Shown one piece after another: positions 24,247 through 32,601 of a stretch of DNA of 64,000 nt. Origin of the DNA: Sphingobium subterraneum (lineage in GTDB: Bacteria; Pseudomonadota; Alphaproteobacteria; Sphingomonadales; Sphingomonadaceae); assembly GCF_014199435.1 (NCBI RefSeq), contig NZ_JACIJP010000002.1, forward strand, positions 62,001 to 126,000, in the 5' to 3' direction. A program made the position numbers and the translations under genes. Every line of letters starts with the position of its first letter. Within the stretch, counting starts at the first letter, position 1. The notes under the pieces are model-generated. The model was not told the DNA's origin. It did not search any database and saw only the letters and a program-made list of their open reading frames with translations.

Positions 24247-25392
24247 TCATGCGCCGATGGATGCGATCGCGCTTTCATCGAGCGAGGCGATATCGGTCCG
24301 CCCGAGCAGCGTCATCGTCCGCTCCATCTCGCTCCGGAAAATCGAAAGGACCGACGCCACGCCCTTCTGTCCGCCCGCCGCCAGTCCATAAAGATAGGGC
24401 CGCCCGATGGAGCAGGCGTTCGCCCCCATGCACACCGCCTTCACCACATCGCTGCCCCGCCGGACTCCGCCGTCGACGATCAGCTCCATATCCGGGCCGA
24501 CCGCATCACGGATGGGGCGCAAAAGCTCGATCGGAGCAGGCACATCGTCCAGCTGCCGGCCACCATGGTTGGAAATCATGATACCGGTGGCGCCGATCGC
24601 CTTCGCCCGGACGGCGTCCTCGACACTCTGCACACCCTTGACGATGAAGCGCCCACCCCACTCGCGGACCAGCCAGGCGGCATCCTCCCACGTGGCCGCG
24701 GGGTCAAACTGGCTGTTCACATATTGAATGATGCCCATCGCCCCGCCGGCCAACGCATCGACACGGTGCGCAACATTGGCCAGCCGGAAATCGGGGCTGC
24801 GCAGGAAGTTGAACGTCCATTCCGGGCACATCGCGAAGCTCAGCAGGCTCTCGGGGCCAAAGCGCGGCGGCATCGTCATGCCGGTCCGCCGATCGCGCTC
24901 GCGATTCCCGGCCACCGGCGTATCGACCGTCAGCGCCAGCGCATCATAGCCTGCCACCTTCGCGCGTTCGACGAACTCGCGGCTCAGGCCCCGGTCCCGG
25001 AAGATATAGATCTGGAAGAGCTTCGGCCCGCCACTTGCGGCGGCAATGTCTTCGATGGACGTCGTCGCCATCGTGGACAGGCTATAGAAAATGCCCGCCT
25101 CCGCCGCTGCCCGTGCGACAGCCAGCTCCTTGCCGTGATGGAACAGCCGGGTCATGCCGGTGGGCGAGAGATAGAGCGGCATCGCCACGTCGCGGCCGAA
25201 CAGCTGCGTGCTCGTGTCGATGCGCGAAACATCGGCAAGCGTTCTGGGGTTGAACCGGATGTCGCCGAACGCTTCGCTGTTGCGCCTCAGGCTGCGCTCC
25301 TCGTCCGCCCCACCATCGATATAATGGAAGAACGGAGCGGGCAGCTTGCGCCGCGCCGCCTCCCGATATTCAGCGACATTGCCCGGCTTCAT
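24247..25392 (-). CDS. FMN-dependent alpha-hydroxy-acid dehydrogenase/oxidase
   Basis: A 381-residue TIM-barrel flavoenzyme of the lactate dehydrogenase (LldD)/glycolate oxidase family. Seen motifs are PFFHYIDGGADEERSLRRN near the N-terminus, the catalytic His/Arg in SNHGGRQLD, and the FMN phosphate site DGGVRRGSDVVKA. It would oxidise a 2-hydroxy acid to a 2-oxo acid, with electrons to a quinone, cytochrome or oxygen; the acceptor is not evident. The start ATG 25392 overlaps the HyuB stop (ATGA). The 2-oxo acid product could feed a 2-oxoacid dehydrogenase such as the nearby bkd complex (inference). Confidence 0.93.
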   Translation of the reverse strand: MKPGNVAEYREAARRKLPAPFFHYIDGGADEERSLRRNSEAFGDIRFNPRTLADVSRIDTSTQLFGRDVAMPLYLSPTGMTRLFHHGKELAVARAAAEAGIFYSLSTMATTSIEDIAAASGGPKLFQIYIFRDRGLSREFVERAKVAGYDALALTVDTPVAGNRERDRRTGMTMPPRFGPESLLSFAMCPEWTFNFLRSPDFRLANVAHRVDALAGGAMGIIQYVNSQFDPAATWEDAAWLVREWGGRFIVKGVQSVEDAVRAKAIGATGIMISNHGGRQLDDVPAPIELLRPIRDAVGPDMELIVDGGVRRGSDVVKAVCMGANACSIGRPYLYGLAAGGQKGVASVLSIFRSEMERTMTLLGRTDIASLDESAIASIGA

Positions 25393-27143
25393 AGGCGGCG
25401 TAGTTCGGCCGTGGCCGCCGCGTCGACCGCGCCATCCGCGCTCAGCACGACGCCGTAGACGCTTTTCGCCCGCTCGCTGGAGATCCACCCCTCGCGCACA
25501 TCCTCCGCAACCACGTCGGCATCCCGCTCCATCGGCGAGCCATAGCCACCGCCGCCGGTCGAAACCGCGATCAGCATCTCGTCACGCCCGACAGGATTGA
25601 CGCCGATGGGGGAGAGGAATTTGCGTTCACCATCGCGTGTCTCGATCCATTGGTCACTCTTGCCGCCGACGCCGCCGCCGCACACGCCCTTGGGCGGATT
25701 TTCATGACCGTCCGAGCAATAACCGACATCGAACGTGCCACGCACCGGCCCGAACTCGACGACGGTCGAGGAGGCGCCGCGATAGCGTCCCGCCCCTTCG
25801 GTGTCCATCAGGAATTCGCGCTTGCGCAGGACCATCGGCTGATACAGCTCGGCGAGCTCGACTCCGTCGATATAGCACATGCCCGCATTGCCGAGATGCG
25901 CCGTCGTCTGCCACGCATCCCCGACGGACGTCGCCGCGCCCGCCGAAAAACCGAGCATGATCTGGTTGACATACACCTGCTTCGTCCGGGGATCGATGCC
26001 GGAAATCACGCCCAGCGACGGGGCAAGGCCAGCGCCGACTTCCGCCATGCCCCACGGGCCGTTGAGGGTCGCAATACCGGTCTGAACGGCGTTGGCCACA
26101 CGGTCCGCCATGTTCGTGGTGGAAATCGAGCAGCTGAACGGGTGCGGAGTCTTGCCCACGACACAGCCTTCGCGCAGCCGGATATCAAGGCGCCGGAAAG
26201 CGCCCGCGTTCTTGGGCACTTTGGGATCAAGAGAATTGAAGACGCCGATCATCGCGGACGTCCGCGCGCACGCCTCGCTGAGGTTCACGCCGCTGGGAAC
26301 GCAATCGGCATTGTCGGTAAGGTCGACGACGATGCGCCCTTCGGTCGCGTCGATCTCGACCTCGGCCTTCACGGTCAGCCCGTCTTCGGGAAGGCCGGGG
26401 AACGGATCGTGGCGGCTCGTGCCGGTGACTTTGCCGCTGGGCATGGCACGGATCGCCTCGGCCATACGGGTTTCGCTATAGTCGAACCATTGGCGCTCGA
26501 ACATATGGAGCTTGTCCCAGCCATGTTCGCGCGCCAGCTCGATCAGCTCGCGCTCGCCGATGCGCGCCGCGCCGATCATCGCAAGGAAATCGCCCCGCCA
26601 CTGCTTGGGCACGCGAATCCGCATCTCGCACATGCGGATGATGTCCTCGATATCCTCGTAGTCGCTCTGCACCTTCACGGCCGGGAAGATAAGCGCACCT
26701 TCCTGGTACACGTCCCGTGCAGCGGGCATGTAGGTGGTCGGCTCGCTGTTGCCGATGTCCGCCTGATGCGCCTTGGCGACGACGCTGAAATGATGGACCC
26801 CAGCGTCGTCGATTACCGGAACGATGATGGTATGGTCCGCCGGGTGCGAGCACCCATGATAGGGCGAATTGTTGAGATAGGCGTCCCCGGCCTTCAACGT
26901 CGGATGGAAACGGTGCATTGCCTCGGCCATCATGTCGGGGCCGCTCAGGACATGGATCGGTAGGCTGTCCGCCACGGCCAGCAGTTCACACCCGCGCGTG
27001 ACGATGCAGCAGGAGAAATCCTTGCCGCGGTTGATGACGCCAGAACGCCCCGTCCGCAGCAGGGTGTTCGACATTTTCCGAACTACGCCTTCAAAAGCGC
27101 TGTTGAGAAGAGCCAGTTCGGCGCCGTTCATTTGCTTAGTCAT
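25389..27143 (-). CDS. hyuB: Hydantoinase B / oxoprolinase-type subunit
   Basis: A 584-residue beta-type subunit of the HyuB family. Characteristic blocks are YLNNSPYHGCSHPADHTIIVPV, VKAHQADIG-like KAHQADIGNSEPT, ACARTSAMIGVFNSLDP and the glycine-rich C-terminal STGGGGYGSPMERD. With HyuA it forms ATP-dependent enzymes that open lactam or imide rings (N-methylhydantoin, 5-oxoproline, caprolactam) or carboxylate ketones. Which one is not readable here. It lies 13 bp after hyuA with GAGGAATGAG before its ATG, and overlaps the FMN dehydrogenase downstream. Confidence 0.92.
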   Translation of the reverse strand: MTKQMNGAELALLNSAFEGVVRKMSNTLLRTGRSGVINRGKDFSCCIVTRGCELLAVADSLPIHVLSGPDMMAEAMHRFHPTLKAGDAYLNNSPYHGCSHPADHTIIVPVIDDAGVHHFSVVAKAHQADIGNSEPTTYMPAARDVYQEGALIFPAVKVQSDYEDIEDIIRMCEMRIRVPKQWRGDFLAMIGAARIGERELIELAREHGWDKLHMFERQWFDYSETRMAEAIRAMPSGKVTGTSRHDPFPGLPEDGLTVKAEVEIDATEGRIVVDLTDNADCVPSGVNLSEACARTSAMIGVFNSLDPKVPKNAGAFRRLDIRLREGCVVGKTPHPFSCSISTTNMADRVANAVQTGIATLNGPWGMAEVGAGLAPSLGVISGIDPRTKQVYVNQIMLGFSAGAATSVGDAWQTTAHLGNAGMCYIDGVELAELYQPMVLRKREFLMDTEGAGRYRGASSTVVEFGPVRGTFDVGYCSDGHENPPKGVCGGGVGGKSDQWIETRDGERKFLSPIGVNPVGRDEMLIAVSTGGGGYGSPMERDADVVAEDVREGWISSERAKSVYGVVLSADGAVDAAATAELRRL

Positions 27144-27156
27144 GTGCGCTCATTCC

Positions 27157-29220
27157 TCAGGGATGGATGATCAGGCTGCCGGACGGCGTGCGCCGAAATG
27201 TGGCCTTCGGATCCACCACGATCGTGGTGAAGTTCGACTCGATGATCGCCGGACCGTGATTGTCCTGATCGACCGGCAGCTTTTCGAGATAGTGGATGGC
27301 GGCATCGGTCCAGCCGCTGTCTTCGAAAAACGTCTTGCGGGTAGCGGGACGATCGACCGTCCCTTCTTCGGACGCGAGGCGGAAATTCGCCTCTTCGCGC
27401 AACTTGCACCGGACCGTGGCCCGCAGCCCGACGATCTCGACCTGCGAACCTGAATCGCGGATGGTGAAAATCGTCTCGTGCGCCCGGTCGAACGCTTCGC
27501 GGAACGCCGCGACGTCCGCGTCGGTATCCAGACGCCCGCCCGGCACAGGCACATCGATGTCCCACACCTGATTCTCGTAACGCGCTTCGGCGATGACGCT
27601 GATGTCGGTCGATCCGGCATCCGCACCGGACCGTGCCGCGAAGGCGTCGCATTGCGAACGCAGGTTCGAAAGGGCGGCCCGCGCCTTCCCGAAATCGAAG
27701 CTGGCTGTGCTCAGGAACAGGCTGGCGGAATATTCCGATACGATGTCGGACATCAGGGCGCCGGCCGCGCTCAGCGCCGCGCCGGTTTCCGGGATGATCA
27801 GCGTCTCGCAGCCCAGCTTGCGCGCGATGAACACGGAATTGAGGCCAGCCGCTCCGCCCCCGCCGATGAGGACCGATCGGGCGGGATCAATGCCCTGCGC
27901 CACGGTGATGTCGACGATCGCCTGCACCATGTTCTGCGTGGCCAGCTGGAGGATGTGCCAGGCGGCGAGTTCCACCGAGATGTTGAGTGGCTTGGCGATC
28001 TTCTCGGCAATGGCCGCATAGGCGCCCGCGTGGTCCAGCTTCATCTTGCCGCCGAGGAAGAAGTCCGGATCGACATAACCGAGCACGACGCTGGCGTCCG
28101 TCACCGTTGGCTCTGTGCCGCCGCGCGAATAGCACACCGGGCCGGGAACCGAACCGGCACTCGCAGGACCGACATGCAGCAACCCGCCTGCGTCCACGCT
28201 GGCGATCGATCCACCGCCCGCGCCGACGCTCTTCACGTCGACGGAAGGGTAACCGACAAGCTGGCCCAGAATGGGTTCCCCGATCCACAACTCGCGAGTC
28301 ATCGGGACGATGCCGTCGCGCACCAGACTGATGTCATAGGTGGTCCCGCCGGTGTCGGCGACAATGACGCTCGAACCCGGCGCATCAAGATTCGTATAAT
28401 GCCGTCCGGCAATGGGCGCCATCGAGGGGCCGGAGTTGATGATCCGCACCGGATGTTCGGCGACGTCCTGCCCCGCCATCAGTCCGCCGGACGACGTAAG
28501 AACCATCACTTCACCGGCAAAGCCAGCGTCCAGCAACCGCTGCGTCAGTCCCCCCATATAGCGGGACATGATCGGCTTGAGCGAGGCGTCGATGGCCGTG
28601 GACGAAGCGCGGCGGAATTCGCGCAACGTCGGGTTGACGGCGTGCGACAGGGATACGGGAACGCCCGGCAAATGCTCCGCCAGCAATTCGCCCACGCGCA
28701 GCTCATGCGCCGGGTTCATGGTCGACCAGAGCAGGCAAACCGCCACCGCCTCGATCTTGGCCGCCCGCAACTGGCCGATGACGCCGAGCAGATGGGCCTC
28801 ATCCAGCCCGGTTTGTACCTCACCGCCCGCCAGAAGCCGCTCCTCCACCTCGAAAGTCAGCGAGCGCGGTACGAACGGCTTGGGGAACAGCGCGGCGTGG
28901 TTGAACGGCTCCAGACGCCCCCCCTCGCGGAAGATCATCATGTCGCGATGGCCCTTGGTTACGAGCAGCGCGGTCCTGGCGGTACGCCCGGTGATGATCG
29001 CGTTGATTGCGTGGGTGGTGCCATGGATGAACAGCTCACCCTTGGCGAGCATCGAGGGGAGATCCATACCGCGATCCTCGGCCGCGAGCGTCAACGCATC
29101 CAGAACGCCCTTGACCGGATCGCTGGGAACCGTCGCCGCCTTGTACAGGCGAATGGCGCCCTCATCATCCTCGACCACGAGATCGGTAAAAGTACCCCCG
29201 GTGTCAGTCGCAAACCTCAT
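27157..29220 (-). CDS. hyuA: Hydantoinase A / oxoprolinase-type subunit (ATP-binding)
   Basis: A 687-residue alpha-type subunit of the HyuA family, with an ASKHA-like nucleotide fold. It shows RFATDTGGTFTDLVVEDD at the N-terminus, the second phosphate motif VADTGGTTYDI and the adenosine motif IGGGGAAGLNS. Together with HyuB it should couple ATP cleavage to ring opening of a lactam/hydantoin-like substrate or to carboxylation; acetophenone- or acetone-carboxylase activity is an alternative, though no third subunit gene is present. I chose ATG 29220 (GAGGGTGG upstream) over a Met six codons earlier. Confidence 0.92.
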   Translation of the reverse strand: MRFATDTGGTFTDLVVEDDEGAIRLYKAATVPSDPVKGVLDALTLAAEDRGMDLPSMLAKGELFIHGTTHAINAIITGRTARTALLVTKGHRDMMIFREGGRLEPFNHAALFPKPFVPRSLTFEVEERLLAGGEVQTGLDEAHLLGVIGQLRAAKIEAVAVCLLWSTMNPAHELRVGELLAEHLPGVPVSLSHAVNPTLREFRRASSTAIDASLKPIMSRYMGGLTQRLLDAGFAGEVMVLTSSGGLMAGQDVAEHPVRIINSGPSMAPIAGRHYTNLDAPGSSVIVADTGGTTYDISLVRDGIVPMTRELWIGEPILGQLVGYPSVDVKSVGAGGGSIASVDAGGLLHVGPASAGSVPGPVCYSRGGTEPTVTDASVVLGYVDPDFFLGGKMKLDHAGAYAAIAEKIAKPLNISVELAAWHILQLATQNMVQAIVDITVAQGIDPARSVLIGGGGAAGLNSVFIARKLGCETLIIPETGAALSAAGALMSDIVSEYSASLFLSTASFDFGKARAALSNLRSQCDAFAARSGADAGSTDISVIAEARYENQVWDIDVPVPGGRLDTDADVAAFREAFDRAHETIFTIRDSGSQVEIVGLRATVRCKLREEANFRLASEEGTVDRPATRKTFFEDSGWTDAAIHYLEKLPVDQDNHGPAIIESNFTTIVVDPKATFRRTPSGSLIIHP

Positions 29221-29246
29221 ATTATCGTCCACCCTCAATAAATTGG

Positions 29247-29780
29247 TTAGATTCCCATCTCGCGCACAGGGTCAGCGCCGTCCCATTCCGCGGCGGCGCG
29301 CGCCACTTCCGCAAAAAACTGCGCCTTGCGCCCCTGCACTTCGGAAATTTCTAGCATCGTGCCGTTAAGGCCGCGCGTATCGACATAGGCAAAGCGCCCA
29401 TCCGGCGCGCCGGTGTAGCCGGTGTGGACTATGGGCAATCCCGCCGATCGCGCACGGTCCACCCAAAGGTCGAGCTCCTGCGTCCAGTAGGCGAGATGCT
29501 GCTGCCCCTCGCGACCGCTGTCCAGGAATGCGCGAAAAGCGGATGGATGATGGTCGAGCGGCTGGACCAGCTCAATCTGCATCGAACCGGTGTTCGCGAA
29601 GGCAACCCCCAGCCGCGCATCGCATGGCGCGCCGTTATACCGAAGATCGCGCACCGGCGCTTCCTCGAAGTAGAAAAACGGCCCGACACCCATGGTATCG
29701 ATCCAGTGCGCCATCGCGGCACGGATGTTGTGCACCACATACGCCACCTGACGCACAGGACCCAAATCCCGAAAAATCAT
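29247..29780 (-). CDS. VOC-superfamily protein (glyoxalase/dioxygenase fold) leading the hyuAB operon
   Basis: A 177-residue protein with paired beta-alpha-beta3 units of the vicinal oxygen chelate fold. It has QVAYVVHNIRAAMAHWIDTMGVGPFFYFEE, MQIELVQPLDHHPS and, in the second half, HLAYWTQELD. A putative metal set (His/Glu) may be His in QHLAYW and Glu in MLEISE. Members include epimerases, lyases and extradiol enzymes; this sub-type is often called glyoxalase_4. It starts with GAGGCGGATAG before the ATG and lies 26 bp ahead of hyuA, so it opens the operon controlled by the box at 29892. Confidence 0.82.
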   Translation of the reverse strand: MIFRDLGPVRQVAYVVHNIRAAMAHWIDTMGVGPFFYFEEAPVRDLRYNGAPCDARLGVAFANTGSMQIELVQPLDHHPSAFRAFLDSGREGQQHLAYWTQELDLWVDRARSAGLPIVHTGYTGAPDGRFAYVDTRGLNGTMLEISEVQGRKAQFFAEVARAAAEWDGADPVREMGI

Positions 29781-29891
29781 CTATCCGCCTCGTTTCGTCG
29801 GCTGACGCCACGCCAGCCCTTATTTTTGCAGCCCGATCCCTGGTTTCAGCATGATGCGATAACTCCGACGCGCAGCACGGTCAACAATATT

Positions 29892-29901
29892 TGAGATCTC
29901 A
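29892..29901. promoter_or_regulatory. GntR-box copy 4: TGAGATCTCA upstream of the VOC-hyuAB operon
   Basis: Exact palindrome 112 bp upstream of the VOC start. On the minus strand TTGAGC (29918-29913) and an AT-rich -10 region flank it, so the box would sit in the promoter spacer. It is also within the GntR control region (autoregulation possible). Confidence 0.75.
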
Positions 29902-30007
29902 GATTTTACCTCGCTCAAGCGTCCCACGCCTTGTGCCGGGGAAGAACGTTGGTGCATCATGACCGCCCCTCTTGCATCCGTCGCAAAAGGATCATACCAC
30001 AGCATTG

Positions 30008-30033
30008 GGAACGGAACAATATCGTTTCGTTCC
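30008..30033. promoter_or_regulatory. TetR-type palindrome GGAACGGAAC-N6-GTTTCGTTCC near the GntR gene
   Basis: Ten-base arms with one mismatch and a six-base spacer. The inner AACGGAAC-N6-GTTYCGTT matches the operator at 14735-14756 in arm sequence and spacing. It lies 165 bp upstream of the GntR start, so the TetR protein encoded at 14814 may act on the GntR gene or on the divergent VOC-hyuAB operon. Confidence 0.65.
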
Positions 30034-30198
30034 ATTATCAAAGGAGGCGGTACTGGCGTTTATCTCCAGACACGGGCGGTCCGGCACGCCCTTCTTGCCG
30101 ATCCGGAAACGGCGCTCGACAAGAGAGCCGACGGCGGGATTCCGATCGGCGGAGGGCGCTCTGCCCACCAGAACGCCTCTTGACCCCGCCCCCCGCTT

Positions 30199-30939
30199 AT
30201 GGCTCTTAAAACCATGACCATAGCGCAGATTAAAAAGCGCGGCCGCTCACCGGGCCGTACACCGATCCCCGCTCCGGATCTGGATGCGCTGTCCTTTAAC
30301 GAGAATGAGCCGATCGAGCGGCAAGTCTATACCTCGCTCCGCCGGGCGCTGATGTCCGGAGCCATGCTGCCCGGCTCCCGGATCAGCAGCCGGTCGATCG
30401 CCTCCTCGCTGGGCATCAGCACCATGCCCGTCCGCGAGGCGCTGAAGCGCCTTGAATCCGATGGCGCACTGGCAAGCTCGGCCAAAAGCGCCTTTATCAT
30501 TCCGTTTCCCTCCGAAGAGGAATTTCAGGAAATCCTGCAGATTCGCCTGAGACTGGAAACGCTGCTGGCTCAGGAAGCCGTCCCTCTCATTACCAGTGCG
30601 CAGATCGACAAGGTGGAATGGCTGCAGGACCGCATGGCGCAGTCGAAAAGCTGGCGTCAGGTCCTGAACTACAACCAACAGATGCACTTCAACATCTACA
30701 GCGCCGCGAAGATGCCCTATGCGTTGTCGCTGGTCGAAAACGTCTGGACCCGCATCGGTCCGCTCCTCCACTTCGTGTTCGACGGCCGGTTTGAAACCAC
30801 GACCTATGAGCATCATTATTCGATCATCACCGGCCTGCGTGAACGGGATGCAAAAAAGGTCGATGATGCCATTCGGAGCGATCTGCTCGACGCGGCTGCC
30901 GTGATCACCGAGCATTTGCTCGCGCTGACCCCCGCCTAG
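30199..30939 (+). CDS. GntR-family (FadR/FCD subfamily) regulator, probable reader of the TGAGATCTCA boxes
   Basis: A 246-residue regulator. The winged helix-turn-helix is around residues 40-100 (ERQVYTSLRRALMSGAM…SSLGISTMPVREALKRLE), the GntR signature. The all-helical C-terminal domain of FCD type includes LRLETLLAQEAV and HFNIYSAAKMP; the metal/ligand His residues are in QMHFNIY and EHHYSIITGL. GntR proteins bind short palindromes as dimers, usually as repressors relieved by a small acid. The gene sits at the centre of the ten-box region and is the only GntR here. It has no strong ribosome-binding site. Confidence 0.9.
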   Translation: MALKTMTIAQIKKRGRSPGRTPIPAPDLDALSFNENEPIERQVYTSLRRALMSGAMLPGSRISSRSIASSLGISTMPVREALKRLESDGALASSAKSAFIIPFPSEEEFQEILQIRLRLETLLAQEAVPLITSAQIDKVEWLQDRMAQSKSWRQVLNYNQQMHFNIYSAAKMPYALSLVENVWTRIGPLLHFVFDGRFETTTYEHHYSIITGLRERDAKKVDDAIRSDLLDAAAVITEHLLALTPA

Positions 30940-31142
30940 GGCGATCGCTCACAGGTCAGCCCGCCGGGCTCTGGGCGGGTCTTACCCGGGTGACCATAAG
31001 AGCAACACAACGCGAGGCCAAGCGGGCGACGGTAGACGATAACGGCAGATAAGCCCGGTATCATTCTTCAGCGCGTCACCACGCCCGTGCTATAAAGTGC
31101 CCCAACAGAGCCGTTTGCCAACTTGACTCCATTTGTTTACAG

Positions 31143-31152
31143 TGCGATCTCA
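31143..31152. promoter_or_regulatory. GntR-box copy 5: TGCGATCTCA upstream of alpha/beta hydrolase 1
   Basis: Lies 33 bp before the GTG start at 31186. TTGACT at 31123-31128 is a likely -35 element, so the box overlaps the expected -10/start area. Confidence 0.78.
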
Positions 31153-31185
31153 GAACTAGAAACATATCGGTCAGGAGTTTGAAGC

Positions 31186-32349
31186 GTGTTTGAATATTTC
31201 CCCAACAATTACGCCTGGAGCCTCAGCGTCGCCGCGAGTCTCTCGATCGGCGGCGAAATGTCCGAGATCGACATTGCCTGCAAGCCACTCTCGGCGACAA
31301 CCAGCACCCTCAGCCGCGCTGCCGCAGAGGAGGCCTGGTATCAGAACTGGTCGCGCCTGGGCGAACATCTCCTCGATCTCGCCGACAAGGATCTGGGACG
31401 CGGCTGGAAGTTCAGCGCCGGGGAGAAGCTTCTGCGCGCGTGCAACTATTTTCTGATCGCCGAGCGCAACATGTCCCATGCAGACCCCCGTCGCCTGGCG
31501 ACCTATCGCAAGGCGCACAACGCCTTTGCCGAGGGCGTTTCGAGCCGTGGCGACAGGGCGGAACGGATCACGGTTCCTTACAAGGGCAAGGAACTGGCGG
31601 GTTGGCTCCACCTGCCGGAAGGACAGGGTCCGCACCCCTGCATGATCTTCCTCAACGGCTTCGACAGCATCAAGGAAATGCATTATCTGATGTACGCGAA
31701 ATCAGCGGCAAAGCGCGGTATCGCGATGCTGTTTGTCGATCAGGAGGGCACGGGGGAAGCCCAGCGCTTCCATCACCTTCCCAAGGGTCATGACACGGAA
31801 ATTTCCGCGGGACTTTTCGTCGACGCACTGGAAAAGCATGGCAGCATCGACGCCAACCGCATTGGCGTCGCGGGGATCAGCGCCGGTGGCTATGATGCGC
31901 CACGCGTGGCCGCGTTCGAGAAGCGGCTGAAGTGCTGCGTCTGCGTGGGCGCCCTGTTCTACATCGATCAGGCCACACAGGACATGTTCCTGGGCAAGGG
32001 CAAGAATGTCTCCGAAGGCCTGTCCAACATGGCCGAGCATCTGATGACCGTCACCTGCAAGGACGACATCCACGAAGCCGTTGCCGAATTTGCCCGCCGT
32101 GACCTGACAGACGTGATCGCCCAGCTGGAATGCCCGCTGCTGGTGGCGCACGGCGAAAATGATCGTCAGGTGCCGTTGTATCACGCCGAAAAGACGGTGG
32201 AGGGCGCCGTCAATGCCGCCGAGGCCGAACTCAAGGTCTTCACAATCGGCGAGGGCAGCTGCGAACATTGCGGCATCGACATCAAGAGCATGACGGCCGA
32301 CTATTGCCTGGATTGGGTCGCCGACCGGCTGGGCGGCACAGTCGGCTGA
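31186..32349 (+). CDS. Alpha/beta hydrolase 1, C-C hydrolase-like with N-terminal helical cap
   Basis: A 387-residue enzyme. The first ~125 residues are a helical cap region, followed by an alpha/beta-hydrolase core. The nucleophile elbow is GISAGG with Ser232, the acid is in ENDRQVP (Asp326) and the His in CEHCG (His361). This architecture resembles the DUF1100/2,6-dihydroxypseudooxynicotine hydrolase group, which cleaves C-C bonds or esters; the substrate is unknown. Start is GTG at 31186 with CAGGAG upstream. It shares the opening (M-x-x-YFP) and layout with hydrolase 2 at 40217. A terminator follows at 32375, so it is transcribed alone from the box at 31143. Confidence 0.85.
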   Translation: MFEYFPNNYAWSLSVAASLSIGGEMSEIDIACKPLSATTSTLSRAAAEEAWYQNWSRLGEHLLDLADKDLGRGWKFSAGEKLLRACNYFLIAERNMSHADPRRLATYRKAHNAFAEGVSSRGDRAERITVPYKGKELAGWLHLPEGQGPHPCMIFLNGFDSIKEMHYLMYAKSAAKRGIAMLFVDQEGTGEAQRFHHLPKGHDTEISAGLFVDALEKHGSIDANRIGVAGISAGGYDAPRVAAFEKRLKCCVCVGALFYIDQATQDMFLGKGKNVSEGLSNMAEHLMTVTCKDDIHEAVAEFARRDLTDVIAQLECPLLVAHGENDRQVPLYHAEKTVEGAVNAAEAELKVFTIGEGSCEHCGIDIKSMTADYCLDWVADRLGGTVG

Positions 32350-32374
32350 TCCCTACCGACACGCTTGGTATGAC

Positions 32375-32409
32375 AAGGGCCGTCCGCATCCGTGCGGGGC
32401 GGCCCTTTT
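32375..32409 (+). terminator. Rho-independent terminator after hydrolase 1
   Basis: AAGGGCCG (32375-32382) pairs with CGGCCCTT (32400-32407), with a further paired inner segment; the T-run TTTT begins within the 3' arm. It lies 25 bp past the hydrolase stop. Confidence 0.75.
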
Positions 32410-32487
32410 CCCGTAGCGGGGAGACGCCGAGACACAGGAGCGCAAAGCCGCTTGACAACCCCGCCCAACATCCGGCTTAATCCTATG

Positions 32488-32497
32488 TGCGATCTCA
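32488..32497. promoter_or_regulatory. GntR-box copy 6: TGCGATCTCA upstream of MFS transporter 1
   Basis: TTGACA at 32452-32457 and CTTAAT at 32476-32481 (18-base spacer) form a good promoter; the box lies right at the expected transcription start, about 105 bp before the transporter start. Confidence 0.82.
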
Positions 32498-32601
32498 GTT
32501 AATGCAATGAGGTGTGATGGCCCATATTGGCCGCGGCGCCATCACGTGAGGCTTTCGAAGAATACACGACGACTACAGACCATCGTCACAGGAGAGCGGA
32601 T

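Larger units (their letters stand above)
29781..30198. promoter_or_regulatory. Divergent control region between VOC-hyuAB operon and GntR gene
   Basis: About 420 bp with no convincing gene. It holds TGAGATCTCA at 29892-29901 for the leftward operon and a TetR-type palindrome at 30008-30033. The right part (30034-30198) contains AAAGGAGG at 30040 without a following gene in frame, so a short leader transcript is possible. GntR translation can start only at 30199, because an in-frame stop lies at 30181-30183. Confidence 0.65.

Noticed and set aside
27478..29241. A 587-codon open frame opposite hyuA
   Set aside because: Antisense shadow of the HyuA gene; composition and lack of any motif show it is not a protein gene.
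29959..30183. A 74-codon plus-strand frame in the GntR control region
   Set aside because: No ribosome-binding site, no family pattern, and it covers the operator-like palindrome; regulatory DNA is a better reading.
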